From assembly GCF_958979055.1 (NCBI RefSeq), contig NC_084888.1:12876804-12940803 (forward strand): a stretch of DNA of 64,000 nucleotides, in the 5' to 3' direction. Positions 35,001 through 47,017 of the stretch are shown one piece after another (within the stretch, counting starts at the first letter, position 1; each line of letters opens with the position of its first letter). This DNA is from Alnus glutinosa (Eukaryota; Streptophyta; Magnoliopsida; Fagales; Betulaceae). The notes beneath the pieces were generated by a model. The model saw only the letters and a program-made list of their open reading frames with translations, was not told the DNA's origin and searched no databases. A program made the position numbers and the translations under genes.

Positions 35001-37243
35001 GTTGGTGTAAAAGGGCTGTAAAAGTTTTGTAGGTGGAAGAGAGATGCACTGATGCAGGCTGAGTTGAGGCAGTGCAGCACAATTGACTAATCAAATCACT
35101 CAAGTCCCCCCACACAGGAATGAAGAATCAATGGGAAATTTCCAATTCCAGAGATCAGAATAAATGGGTGAATTGATGAGGAAAAACTTTCACAACAATA
35201 TATATTATATATACATACCAAATGAATGTGGTGTTACACCAGATTAGCCACTGCACAGAGCATTGATGCTGGCTCCTATATTACCAGCTATATAGCCTAG
35301 AGAGAGAGAGAGAGGGAGAGAGAGAGAGCACTGGATGGCGCAATCAAGGTCTGCCTCTCTTGAGCTTGCTTCCCGAGGTTACTTTCACAGCTCACAGCTT
35401 CTTCACATCAAATCTTTACTTGCTTTTTTCTTTTATGGTACTTGACTGCTTGTTGCAATGTGTTGCTCTTGGTGAAAAATGTGCTTTTTTCCTCAATATC
35501 ACTCGACATAAAGGGATAAACTATGGTCCCTATAATAATCCCTCTCCTTACCTTCACCTCTTTTAAAAAATATCGACCTTGTTGAACAAAAACATGAACA
35601 ATACACAATAGTGCATTATATTGTTTTTATACTTTTTTTTTTTTTTTAATATTTTTTAATACCAATCAACATTAAAATATTTTTACCTTTTTCACTTTTT
35701 ATATCACATCAATAATTTTTTATTACTATTCAAATAAAAATAATTTATAATACAAAACTTCTTTACTTTTTTATATAAATTCTTTTTACTTTATATCACA
35801 TCATCACTTTTTATTAATTTCAAAATTAATAACTCACTACTCTGTTCTGTATATGTCTTTGCCAAACAAGCCCATCAACTTCAAAACATTCCTAATCTTT
35901 TTTTACTTTTTATATCACATCAATAATTTTTTATTATTATTTAAATAAAAAAATTTACTACAATACAAAATTTTTTCACTTTTTCATATAAATTATTTTT
36001 ACTTTATATTACATCAATCATTTTTTACTTTCACTCATCCAAAAAACTTTCTCATAAGTGGAGGAGAGGAGGTTATTAAACGAGGCCTAAACAGGGCCAA
36101 AACTATATGGCATTGTTTGGTAAGAGATGGAGAGTTGGGTGTGAGAGTTGAAAGTAATAGATGTGATATAAAGTAAAAAAAAAATTGTATAGAAAAGTAA
36201 AAATGTTTTGTATTGTAATAAATTTTTTTATTTAAATAATAATAAAAAATTATTGATGTGATATAAAGTTAAAATATTTTAGAGTTAATTATTTTTAAAA
36301 TAAATGAAGAGGTCGAAGAATTTATTTCACTAGCCAATCAAGCCCTATATGCCGGTGCTGTGTACTGTGTACTGTGCGGTGGAATCTATTACTCAATTGA
36401 ATATGCTCATCTGGCGGTACCCAAAAAGCATATCTGGACCACCCAAATTCTTAATTGCCATTCTACTGATGGCCCAAATGGACGGCTCAGATTGGACGCA
36501 GGTACATTTTCCTTGTGTTCCCCACCCACCAACCTGCACAAAATGTTGACTCAAGTACACTAATTTAAATCTTTTAACTAACTCATTCAATTTTTCTACA
36601 CTTCTGTAGTTCTATATCGTCTCAGACATTTGAGATGCTTTTTTCTTTCTACATATATAAATGGGTTCTCTGCCTCTCGATTTTTCTCTTCCTTTTATAG
36701 GAATGAGACTGTAAGAGAGAGAGAGAGAGGGAGGGCCCTGCAGTCTAGGCAGCTACAATTTCTTCTGATTATCAGCGATTATAGGGATGGGTCTTGCAGG
36801 ATTTTCAGACCCCAAGAAAGGCAGCTGTTCTTCTGGCTAGTAGTAGACCTCTTCATATAGCCCTCTATTAGATTGATTTGAGAGAAAGATACAGAGTGTG
36901 TGTGACAGGGGTGGCTTGCGTTGAAGGGTAAGAGATATCAGGGAGAAGAGGATGAGAGGCAGATGAAACAGATTTAGAGATAAGAGAATCACTTGCTTGT
37001 GAAGCAAACATCTCTTTACCAAGGCTACATAGTTAAGAGAAGAGAAACCCAAGAAAAATAAGAGAGGTTCTGGCTTGTTTTTTGGGAAATGGAAATTTGT
37101 TCGGCTGCCTTTTCTCACCTCCTTATATCCCAGCAACACTCATGCATTGCCACCTAAAGTGCGGGTGGTTCAAATCTCTGTCTCTCTGTCTCTCTCTCTA
37201 TAATTGCTATCATAATCACCATCATCACCTTGAGCTTTGAGGA
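32040..37243. other. Long intergenic region between the small gene and the EPFL gene
   Basis: No gene is supported in 5.2 kb. The first few hundred bases should hold the 3'UTR of the small gene; it includes a direct repeat, gggttgagcctctgtc (32058 and 32076). 33985-34560 resembles a dispersed plant repeat rich in words like actcgattcgg. 34877-35060 is MITE-like. GA-rich tracts lie at 35299-35330 and 36715-36735. Two MITE copies are listed separately. A TATA-like tatataaat at 36653-36661 could belong to the EPFL promoter. Confidence 0.4.
35650..36340. repeat. Copies of a MITE family (tttttatatcacatcaataa type), inverted next to each other
   Basis: Segments at about 35650-36060 read tttttatatcacatcaataa, then tttattactattcaaataaa, then aatacaaaacttctttact, and carry the phrase tgccaaacaagcccatcaa. 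The segment 36110-36340 is the reverse complement of the same text (gatgtgatataaagt, ttatttaaataataataaaa, ttgtttggtaagag). Related copies are at 38690-38978 and 46386-46670. The phrase ttgccaaacaagccc marks the family end. Confidence 0.65.
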
Positions 37244-37658
37244 ATGAAGGGTAGATTTTATTGTTGTTTTATTATAGCTCTGCAAATAGTGAGTTGGGTT
37301 TCTGCAACAAGCAGGCCTTTTCCATCAAATGATAGCCTTGCTGCTCATCAACCAGGTGAGCTTTCTTAAAAAAAAGTCCCCCACTTTTTATTGCAATCAT
37401 CATATCTATTTGGTTTAGCTCCATAGCTCCATTTGTTTTTACTACAGAAAAAGGAAAACCCTTTCCAACATAAAACAAATTTTTACCATGGCTTCACACA
37501 TGACCACCATTACGAAAGATCCGGAAAGTTGTAGCTTCCAACAAAATAGAGAAGTTGCTCCTCCTTAATTCCAAGCTTCTGATAGCCTTTTTCCTTCCAA
37601 CTTTCCATGCTTCTGAATGGAAACCTTTTTTCTGTTTCTGTTTTAACTTATTAGCATT

Positions 37659-37722
<64 letters not shown>

Positions 37723-38115
37723 TTTTCACTAACTCTGCTAATTCCATTGCTTGGTCAGGGCCAGACCAGAGCTCCGAGACTTTAACAGTTACCTTGGATA
37801 CAGAGGAGGTGACTCTCTCTCTCTGTCTCTCTCTCTGTCTCTCTCTCTGACATTTATGGGTTATTTACTGTTTTTTTTTCAAAGGGTTTGAAAAGGGTGA
37901 GAGGAAAGTTGAATAGAGAAGAAGTAATGCAGAAAGGAGTAAGGAAAATAGGGTCAAGTCCACCAAACTGTGAGCACAAGTGTTATGGGTGCATTCCATG
38001 TGAAGCCATTCAAGTGCCCACCACCAACAGACACAGCCATTTGGGCATCCAATATGCAAATTATGAGCCTGAGGGTTGGAAATGCAAATGTGGTCCTTCC
38101 TTTTACAGTCCATGA
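37244..38115 (+). CDS. EPF/EPFL family secreted cysteine-rich peptide (130 aa, 3 exons)
   Basis: Exons are 37244-37355, 37759-37808 and 37885-38115, with GT-AG introns and an open frame of 393 nt. The N-terminus MKGRFYCCFIIALQIVSWVS is a signal peptide, probably cut near residue 21. A charged propeptide follows, including the basic stretch GLKRVRGKLNREEVMQKGVR. The mature domain starts near IGSSPPNCEHKC. Six cysteines at residues 83, 87, 90, 93, 121 and 123 give C-x3-C-x2-C-x2-C-x27-C-x-C, ending WKCKCGPSFYSP; this is the EPIDERMAL PATTERNING FACTOR-LIKE fold. Members are apoplastic ligands of ERECTA-family kinases and modulate stomatal patterning or growth (established knowledge). The IGSSPP...CEAIQVPT signature fits an EPFL rather than EPF1/EPF2 or STOMAGEN; I cannot fix the member. 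Intron 1 carries a long (CT)n tract (37660-37719) and intron 2 a shorter one. Confidence 0.92.
37660..37719. repeat. (CT)n microsatellite in EPFL intron 1
   Basis: About 29 uninterrupted CT units lie upstream of the exon 2 acceptor (37758). A second CT-rich stretch (about 37810-37848, with CTGT interruptions) starts right after the exon 2 donor, so the 50-bp exon 2 is flanked on both sides by CT repeats. Confidence 0.92.
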
Positions 38116-41100
38116 AGAATAATACCATCAGACATATCTTTCTCATTTCTCTCAATTATGAACTCAGAACATGTCCTCTCATTCTCATTGTACAATAGTT
38201 CTGTTTAAATTAGCCCAAAAAGAAATCATCATGCTTCTTCAGGTAGAGGAAGAAAAAGTTTTGACAAAGGAACCATCGGAATCGGAGAAAGTGATTTTTT
38301 TTTTTTTTTTTTTTTTTCTCGAAGTCAAGGTCAAGGTCTATACGTTGGAGAGTGTGTTGGGATTGAACTTTTAATATGTACTATTTATTAAATATCTATT
38401 TGTCATGAAACTTCGTGCCACAATTTCTTGCAAATATTCCATTTCATAAGATAATAGAGATGACCAACCTAAGTAGACAAATACAAAGACAGAAGTTTAC
38501 TGCACAATAAATGTATTTATTTTATGACTTTAATGTGAAAATTAATTTTTAAAATATATATTATCCTTTTGAGATATGATACATGCACATCTTTTGTACA
38601 TCATTTTTTTAAATTAATCATTGGATTTGTAGAACTCACATGTGAATTCTTGTGGATCTTACAAATTTAATGGTTGATTTAGAAAAGTGATATGTAAGAA
38701 TCATTCCTCTATAAAATTTGAGAATATTTTATAGAAAAGTGAAAAAATTTTGTTTTGTAATGGATTTTTTATTTAAATAATAATAAAATATAATTGATGT
38801 GATATAAAGTGTAAAAAAGTTAGAATATTTTTTATTTGATATTTTTGAAAGAAGTGAAAAGAAAAAGATGGAAAAAGAAAATGGGTTGCCAAACTAGCCC
38901 GAATATTTTTTATTTAATATTTTTGAAAGAAGTGAAAAGAAATATTGGGAGAATGAAAATAGTTTGCCAAACTAGCCCAAACTCTTTTTTTGAGATGAAA
39001 ATCATTTTCATGTCAGTGTCACACAAAATATGCATATTTGTTCCGCAAAAAACATTATTCAAAACCTAAGAACTCTTTTTATGAGGTGATATAGGAAGAA
39101 AAATGAAAGAAATGATTATGTTATACATTTCTTCTTGTCGTTCTTTGTACGGTATATTTGTAAATTCATAGTTAAATTTGTGAATCTTATAATTTCAATG
39201 ATAAATTTAAAATTTTTAAAGGGGATGAAATGAAATGTATAACAGAATGATGTCTTTAACATTTCTCCTACAAAAATTTGCTCTTGAGAAACTACCAATT
39301 GCATGATTCAAAAGTTGGGTTTCCCTTATTTTTCCCACATTTTCTCTCAATTCCGATCTACCTCAATCTTAGGGTGTAACATATTTATTCAGGGGTGACA
39401 ATTTGTATTCAAGTATCAGGTTTGGATCATATTGAAATATAGGTAAAAGATTATATATGTCAACTCTACTTTTACCCATTTGATTAAAAGGGTTAGACTT
39501 CGCAGCTCTATCTCGTTAATTTCATATTAGGTATGTATCGAGTTTGCGAGTTAGATTAAAAATTGTCAACCATAAATGTCGTATGTTGGGTTCAGACCGT
39601 GTTGAAGCATGTATACAAGACTATATAGGTTAACCCAATAATCTTCTTAATAGTTTAAAGATTATAATATTATTTCGATTGTTTGTGCTACATGAGGTGG
39701 ATTGTGTTTGCCAAAAATTTGCCTGACGTCTAATACCAGGGTGAGAAATTATGATGAATTTTTTTTTTTCTTTCTTTCTTGGTTAAGATAGCACAGAATA
39801 TGCTTAGTGCTAGGTTAAGATTTTTTTTTATTTTTTATTTTTTTGGGAGCCATTTAAGTTGCCCAAAATTCAAATTTATAACTAAGTACTAAGATAATTC
39901 ACCCAAAAGGGGGGTGGGGGCGGCCTTCCAAAATTGAAAACTAAGACCAAATCCTAATATTACTAATGATGATTCTTGGACGACACAAGTCACTATAGTG
40001 GGCCTTGAAGGCTAGGCTGTGAGGACCTAAGTGACTCAAAATCATAAAACAATATAGCAAAAGAAGAAGAAAAGAAAAAGGGGAGAAATCATTTTTAGCC
40101 TTTTTATTATTATTATTATTTCATCTTATTTGAATTGAGTTTTTGGGTTTCTGATTTCAAGAATAAGATTCTTAAGTTTTGCCCGTGTTTTAAATAGGTT
40201 TTTCTGTCAGTTTATCATCAAAATTAACGGTTTGTCATTTGTTGCGTGTCTCATTTCACTCGTTAGCGTTCGCATCAACAACTCAATATTACTGACATGT
40301 CATCCAACAAAAACAAACAAAACAACATTGTTAGTACAAAGTATTATTTATTAATTTTATCTTCTTTTTATATATATACATTTAATTTTTTTTTATTAAG
40401 GGAACATGTGTAGCCCTTTGATTAGATACGACGTTGTAGAACAGTTAAAAATTTAACAAAAGGTGGACAAAATCTATTTAATAACAGTACTAACCTTAGG
40501 AAGTAAATTGATATAAAGTGATTCCCCATAAACTTCTAAAACATTTTTCCCTTAATATAATTGTAATCATCCTATTGATCTTCATTATCTTTGTTTATTA
40601 GTGGTACCATATGCATTGGTGACGATGGCTGATTATTGTAGCAAATTGATGAAGATTGTTTATAAAACAGGAAGTGCTAAATCCACCGTTAAAATGGTTG
40701 ACACAATACTGGCCATTCGTTTATTTTCAACTCTCAACAGTCAACATGCTGTGTCATCGACCAATTGATCCATGATTCCTACCTCTTTTTCTTATAAAAT
40801 ACTAGATTAAATATTATTTAGCCCTATAAACGAACAGTCGTTTGTGATATAATATCATAAACTGACAAATCACATGATACGAGTAAATTTGACCAAAATA
40901 TTCTGAAAATACCCTTAGAGAGCCATATCATGTAACTTGCCTTTTGGGTACTGAGGAAATTGTCAATTTCTCCCCCTGCAGACAACTGCAGCAGCTCAAA
41001 TATATTTTTGTGGAGGAGCATACCAAGCCAGAGATGTGGCATTTCCATCATAGTTGCTATAGTACATACAAATTTCTAATTTTCTGTACTTGTACACACA

Positions 41101-41207
41101 TTAAGCCCATAAAGAAAAACGAATGGACAGTGCTATCTTTGAAGAGGATGTACTCTCTGTAATACATTGGGAATACACTTTGCAGGATCCATGGTGAAGC
41201 TTCTCTT
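38116..41207. other. Intergenic region between EPFL and PP2C (convergent genes)
   Basis: No gene is supported in about 3.1 kb. A T-run lies at 38297-38317. 38579-38705 has the inverted words aaattaatcattggatttgt and aaatttaatggttgattta typical of a MITE. 38690-38978 is a further copy of the MITE family at 35650, with a tandem duplication at its end. Short frames near 40824-41162 overlap on both strands and are not credible. Confidence 0.45.
38823..38978. repeat. 78-bp tandem duplication at a MITE end
   Basis: Two units of exactly 78 bp (38823-38900 and 38901-38978) each begin gaatattttttattt and end tgccaaactagccc, with about 10 differences. The unit is the terminal part of the MITE family described at 35650-36340. 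Confidence 0.85.
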
Positions 41208-43728
41208 CTAAGACTTGCTCTTGAACTTCCTTTGAGCTTTCAAGTCCACCACAATCACAGAGATGTTATCCTTGCTTCCCTTCTGGAGGGCAAGCATTAG
41301 AAGGTAATCTGCTGCTGCTTGCGCTGCAGGATCGACTCCTGTGCCTCTTTCCACAAGAGATGCAATCCCATTCTTTTTGTGCCACACCAAAATCCGCTTT
41401 CGAGCCACTTCACAAGCTTCCTCATTTGACATCACATCCCACAACCCATCGCTGGCTAGAATAAGGCATTCATCATCTCTAGCTCGCGGAAGAAACATGA
41501 CTTCCGGTTCTGGAATAATCCATGGTTTCAAATATCTGTCACCTGTAGGTTACAGACGAAAAAGAATGTAGAGACTTTAGCTTTTTGTTCATTTCATTTC
41601 AAGTCATTTCAAGTATGGTACTTGTTAAACTTTTGATGATGCTAGCCAACAGATCGCAATGCATTTTCTTCCGACAAAATAATAAAGATTAGGTACATAT
41701 TGTACCCATTCATTTTCTATGACCGTTGTATCACAAAAGCCAGGGCATTACACTAAATTAAATCCCAGGGGGCTATCTTGATGTCCAAGGGAAATGATCA
41801 AGCCCATTAAGTCCTAGAGATTTTGAATACACAGTTTGGAGCTCAATATTAAGTCATCCACAAAATAACAAACAGAAACAAATTGATATCAATATCGGGA
41901 AATGCCCATTTCTTTTAAATGCCACTGACAGCATATAACTTTGCAAATTAACTAGTTAAGAAATTAAGTTCACGGATTAGGTTCAACAAATCATTAGGAT
42001 TTTAGATATCCAAAAACACTTATCGACATTGCAAGAGCAGGGTATAAAGGAGACACACCAATGGACCTTGACATTGCAAGAACTCCAAGAACACGGTGAC
42101 CATTCCACTGGATGACCTTGCCTCCAGATGCTTCAATCCTTGCGTATTCATCTTCTCTGTTTGGCTGGAAGAAAATTAAAGTATGAAAGAATATTAGATT
42201 TCCATGGGAGAGAGCTTTGATCCATAAAGGTGTACAGATAGCAGAATGAAAACACATGCCCTACTTTATGATCAATTGATAACGCCATGGCTTCTTTGCC
42301 ACGACATAGGACTGCTCTTGAATCACCACAATTTGCAACTATGATATGGGATGAACAGATTAATGCAACCACAGCTGTTGACCCAACAGTTTCTGGTGCA
42401 ACAGGCTCAGAAGCGTCCCCATTGCTTCCATTATCACCACTACCAACGGTTCCTCCAATCTCATTGTCAACCTTGCGAAAGCAACTAGTGAAAGTTTTCT
42501 CCCACTGCAGTTGCTGACTTGCCTCCATTCTTCCATTACTTAAATTGTCTGTAATGACTCCAACCTCTTCAGCCAAAGCCAAATGGATGCGCTCACTACA
42601 ATAGTTTGCAACCTGCAAGAGGAGAACCCTTCCAATGAAGCTAACATGTTCATAATTCCAGAATTGTTCACCAACAGAAGATGAAGCATATGTTGTCATT
42701 TGTTTTGTTTATAACAGCTTCGATTACAAACATTCACAGAGGGAACTTTTGCAAAATCAACAACATCGATTGACAATTTCTAGACCTTCACTCTAAAGTA
42801 TAAAATCGGGCTACATAAATCAGGTTATACGTAATAATAAAAAATCCTGTTTCAGAGAGTTGAGTCAGAATGATTGCATCCCATTGAGCAAACAAAATAC
42901 AAACTAAAATGAAGGAATAAACATTTGGGAGTAAAAATGTACCTGAGAGCCCCCGTGGCCATCATAAACAGCAAAAAAATGACTAGTTACGTGGGTCAAA
43001 CTCTGGTTCATTCCATCTATCGCACGATCTCCAACAAGCATTTTGATTGGGATTTTCATAAATCGAGGAACAGCAGCAATAGCATCTTCCATTTCTAGTC
43101 TTTTTCCACAAATAGATACAGAACCCCAAAGGGGAATACAGTTGAGCTCAAAAACACTCCGGCTGCCTCCTTTACTGACACTCTTCTCCACATGTGATGG
43201 GAAAACCACAGTAGAGTCCTTTAACTCAGATTTACTAGATATCTCTGAATCTGGGCTCACAGTTGCCACAATGAGTTCACCAGAAGGCACCTGCCCTATA
43301 CTTGATTCCACTAAGATAATAGCCTTAGCAACAATCTGGGCATGACCATCCACAATATCTGGTAAGCTTACTTCATCTGCAACAGACAAGATTTCATCTT
43401 CCTCACTTTCCAGAATTACAGCATCGTTAGCAATTGAATTGTTTCCATTATTAGGAAACATCCCCAACAAGTCAGCTTCCTCTCTGCTATTGCCTTCAGG
43501 TGCTGACGTGGTTACCATGTTAGCTTCAGTCTTAGCATCATTGCAACATCCATAGCCACTAGAAACAGACTCTGCACACACCACCTTAGAAGGATCCAAC
43601 AACAAATTTACTGTGTCTGTTACCAGCTTGAGCCGCGTGATTTCCACATGGGTGGCCATTCCAGAGTTATCACACATAGAATTACCTAAACTAAGAGTCA
43701 TGGAAACTGCCTGAGACATCTCTTCCAT
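41208..43728 (-). CDS. HAB1-like: Clade A protein phosphatase 2C, HAB1-like (524 aa, 4 coding exons)
   Basis: Coding exons: 43728-42943, 42612-42265, 42164-42059 and 41542-41208; 1575 nt, GT-AG introns, frame kept throughout. The start is the ATG at 43728 ([16 protein letters not shown]). The N-terminal 190 residues are variable and acidic, with [11 protein letters not shown] and [16 protein letters not shown] as in HAB1-type proteins. The PP2C catalytic domain starts near [20 protein letters not shown]. It has the metal-binding [38 protein letters not shown], the [20 protein letters not shown] segment with the Trp that contacts ABA receptors in this clade, [15 protein letters not shown], and [13 protein letters not shown] near the end. 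Such phosphatases hold SnRK2 kinases inactive until PYR/PYL receptors with ABA bind them (established knowledge). No key residue appears lost. Arabidopsis HAB1 is 511 aa, close to this length. Confidence 0.95.
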
Positions 43729-43736
43729 CAACCTTC

Positions 43737-44820
43737 TCTGTGTGCGTACTAGACTACTGGTTACCTTTCAATCTCTACGTACTCACATAACTTGTTACTT
43801 TTCATCACCTATATCTCCTTCAATCAACGAACTTGGGACAAGGTTTGAAAGTATCAACAAGTACCTCTTTCATTGGAATTCAGTGACCACTAGACTCTCT
43901 ACAGATATAGTTATATTGAACACAAATCAATACCACCAAGATCAACTTAATTATGGGTAGTGCAGAATAAAACAGGATTATCAGATCTGGTGGGGAGCAA
44001 TGGAACTAATCTTCCAATTATAAATACTCTAACCATTCACAAGTACTTTGAGCAGGAGCAATGGATCTAATCTTCCAATTATAAATACTCCAACCATTCA
44101 CAAGTACTTTGAGCATCTCAAAGACTCCAAAGCTTACCAAATTCCTTTCCTTCTGGCACAAAACTGACCACAGAATTCATAAATCCTATCCAGACCACCG
44201 ACCCCTAAATAACACGCATATGAAAATGACCAAAATCCGATCTTTATCTAAAAAACCAAGAAGAAAAGGACATACAGTTCAGGGGAAATAACCTAGGAAA
44301 AAGGAAACCAATCACAGGAATACCCTAAAAAGGTGATCCCTTGAACTCATAAAACTTGCGTTTCCTGGATCTAAGGCAACCCATCAAAGCCTCTCTTGAT
44401 ATATGGGTCTTTTTTAACTTTCTTCTTCTTCTTCCAATCAACACACCCAGTCCCAAATCGTCAATAACCATCAAAGTCTCACATATAGAATTAAACAATT
44501 ATCTGGGTATGCTACAACATGATCTGATTCCCTCCAAACAAAGGAAAAAACCACATATGAACTAGGAAAAGAAAAAAAACAAATTGAGGGTGCTTACCAG
44601 TTCGGAACCTGAAAATCTGGCCACTGCAGCCTCTTTCCTAGCTTTTTTTGCCTTTGTTTTCGGGTGTAGATGAGGCTTCGAAGCGAAAGAGAGAGTTGGG
44701 CGTGTGTAGATGCTTTTTACCATGAACTCCTTTTGGGGACACGTATACATGGGGATCATGATTCTCTTACATCATTGAAAGCTTTTTAGTCTGCGCTGGA
44801 GAGGAAAAACCGGAAGAATA
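43737..44820 (-). promoter_or_regulatory. PP2C 5'UTR intron and first noncoding exon
   Basis: A GTAAGCA donor lies at 44597 on the minus strand after an exon that is moderately GC-rich (44598 to about 44780). A CACACAG acceptor lies at 43738, nine bases above the start codon. The 860-bp intron holds a 61-bp tandem duplication (43995-44055 and 44056-44115). A leading 5'UTR intron is common in clade A PP2C genes. The transcription start is not fixed; no clear TATA box was seen. Confidence 0.55.
43995..44115. repeat. 61-bp tandem duplication in the PP2C 5'UTR intron
   Basis: Both units read gagcaatgg...ctaatcttccaattataaat and then caccattcacaagtactttg-like text; they differ at only two or three positions, which suggests a recent slip or unequal exchange. 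Confidence 0.92.
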
Positions 44821-45692
44821 GAAAACGTAGCAAGGATGGGAAAGGGAGACGACCCAAAAAAAATTGACATCAATTCTTTGTTTAATTGATAAGAAAAAAT
44901 AAAAAAATTACATAAAAATAAATAAAAAAATAAAAAAATAAAAATAAAAATTACAATTTTCCAAGATATTTTGTCACAATAATTCGAGTACAAAATTTTT
45001 CAAAACATGATTCAGATTATTTATGGGCTTGTTATAGTTTATTGTGTGTCCAATAATATTTATTGGTTTTTTTTTTTTTGTTTTTTTAATGATTAATTCT
45101 ATTTTAATATACTCATGCACAACAATAATATGACAATAAAAATTAGTTATTGGATTAACATTTGAAAAAAAAAAATGCTACATGCTCAATTTTCATTTCA
45201 CTCTCATACAACTGATCTGACGTGATAGTACTTACAAACACTTAGTTTTTTTTTATTATTATTTTTTAATTAAGGCTATCCAAGAGCCTTTTTTTTTTTT
45301 AGTAATGATACATATTCAACTCTTATCACACTCTCATATAATTGGGCTAATATGACAATGTTAATGAATCTTTGAATCAACCTTTATTAAAAAAAATTTA
45401 AAAAAATAAATCTAAGAATTTATAAGTTACATCAATCCAGTTGTATTTGAATAGAATCAGAATTGAATATTTTGCATTACTCAAAAAGAGTTGCCATACA
45501 AAATTTAGGTTTTTTTTTTTTTTTTTGTTATAATTTTAAGAATTTTTTTAAAAAAAAAATTATGAAGGGCATTTTTATCATTAAAGACATATTGACACTA
45601 TTTTGTAGTTTAAAGGAGATATTAATAATTAAATAATAATTTGAAGAGAATATTAAATATATATATTCTTTTTCTTAGTTTTAACCCAAGAA

Positions 45693-45764
45693 CACGTGGG
45701 GACACTGCTTACATGAGGACAACTAAGGATTTTTCATGAGACAAAGTTTCAGGAAGGACACGTG
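45693..45764. promoter_or_regulatory. Pair of CACGTG (G-box/ABRE-like) motifs upstream of the PP2C
   Basis: CACGTG occurs at 45693-45698 (aacacgtggg) and 45759-45764 (gacacgtgtc), about 1 kb upstream of the likely PP2C transcription start. ABA-responsive bZIP factors bind ACGTG cores, and clade A PP2C genes are usually ABA-induced (established knowledge). Use of these sites is inference. A further gacacgtat lies closer, near 44738-44746. Confidence 0.3.
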
Positions 45765-45847
45765 TCTGTGGACTTGAAAGCGACCGCAGAGCAATAATGT
45801 CTATGTACCCGGGTGGCATAATGCTCAAGATGTGTTGTCTATTTTAA

Positions 45848-46011
45848 ATAGAATAATGATTCACTACCACCTAAATATATAATTTTTCATCATCTTGTCT
45901 ATGTGGTAAGGTGGTCCCTTACTAATTTTAGAGTTTTTTTATTTTTAAAAAATAAAATAAAGTGGGGGACCACCTTGCTACATAGACAAGGTGGTAAAGA
46001 ATCATTTCTCT
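45848..46011. repeat. MITE, 164 bp, long inverted ends
   Basis: The left end aatgattcactaccacct and, after an AT-rich spacer, tcttgtctatgtggtaaggt match in reverse the right side ccttgctacatagacaaggt and ggtaaagaatcatt. The arms are about 45-50 bp and would fold into one stem. Confidence 0.7.
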
Positions 46012-46385
46012 TTCAAATATTATAATGTTTTACAAATATTTATCCAAGTAAGAAAAAATTTGAGCAGATAATTATGGAAGATTATTTATTTAACCTATCT
46101 AATCAAATAAAAATTGTCTAATTATTTATTCGGTCAGATAGATTTCATAATTAGTTTCTTACAATCACCTCATCGAATTCTCTCAAATTTTACTAAATAA
46201 TTTGTAGAGGATTCTTATTGGAAAAACCTTTATCATATATGAACTTTTTTTTGGTGCCTCATTCTCTTCAAATTTCATTAGGATTATTTTTTTTTTTTTT
46301 TAATTGAAAAGGGGTTAAAAAAAAATAAAGTGTTGGTTGACGTGCTTGATAGTGAGAAATCTAAAGAGTACAAACAACAGGGGTG

Positions 46386-46670
46386 TTTGGCAAGCATCTC
46401 ATTTTCTCTTTATATTTTTTTTATTTTTTCCAAAACAGTCAAATCTAACACATTTTAACATTTTTTTCATTTTTTATATTACATCAATAATTTTTTATTA
46501 CTATTTAAATAAAAAAAATTCATTACAAAACAAAACTTTTTCACTTTACTATAAAGCAATTCCAAACTTTTTTATATTTTATATTTTGTATTTTATATCA
46601 TATCAATCACTTCTTACAATTACTCAAATAAAAATTTCACAATACAAATACTTGCCAAATATAACTCTTA
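46386..46670. repeat. Further copy of the ttatatcacatcaataa MITE family
   Basis: It begins gtgtttggcaagcatctcat and contains tattacatcaataattt, tttattactatttaaataaa, acaaaactttttcact and a terminal aatacttgccaaatataac, matching the family at 35650-36340 and 38690-38978. The open frame here is only AT-rich repeat sequence. Confidence 0.7.
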
Positions 46671-46758
46671 CTTTAATTCAACTTGCAATAGAGTCCTAAT
46701 CCGTATTTACTATAATAACTGATTCTTGATTTCTCATGACAAGCTTGTCCCGAGCCTT

Positions 46759-46986
46759 GACCGGCTACTATTGTTTATCTCCCGATATAGGACTTTCTGA
46801 GAGTTCTGTTGTGTCCTTCTTGGGTCGAACTGAGTGAAATCATTCCCAATAAAGTTAACATATATATATTTATATATATATATATTTGACTGGTTACTTA
46901 TTGTTTATCTCTCGGTATAGGACTTTTCGGAAGTTCTATTGTCTCCTTCTTGGGTCGGACTGAGTGAAATCATTCTCAATAAAGTT

Positions 46987-47016
<30 letters not shown>
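46759..47016. repeat. Tandem duplication of about 129 bp ending in (TA)n
   Basis: Copy 1 (46759-46887) and copy 2 (46888-47016) both read gacyggytac...ttgtttatctc, then ccttcttgggtcg, then ctgagtgaaatcattc and aataaagttaacatatata. Each ends in a TA tract. They are about 90 percent alike. Confidence 0.85.

Positions 47017-47017
<1 letters not shown>

Noticed and set aside
35335..35445. MAQSRSASLELASRGYF frame after a GA tract and a tatatag motif
   Set aside because: It looks like a leader plus a start, but it ends after about 36 codons with no splice partner or homologue.
43729..43731. Start of the PP2C one codon earlier
   Set aside because: That codon is TTG; the ATG at 43728 is the first proper start and fits the family N-terminus.
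968..44800. IQM, EPFL and HAB1-type PP2C as a stomatal gene cluster
   Set aside because: They are unrelated families tens of kilobases apart, in mixed orientation and separated by transposons; linkage is most likely chance.
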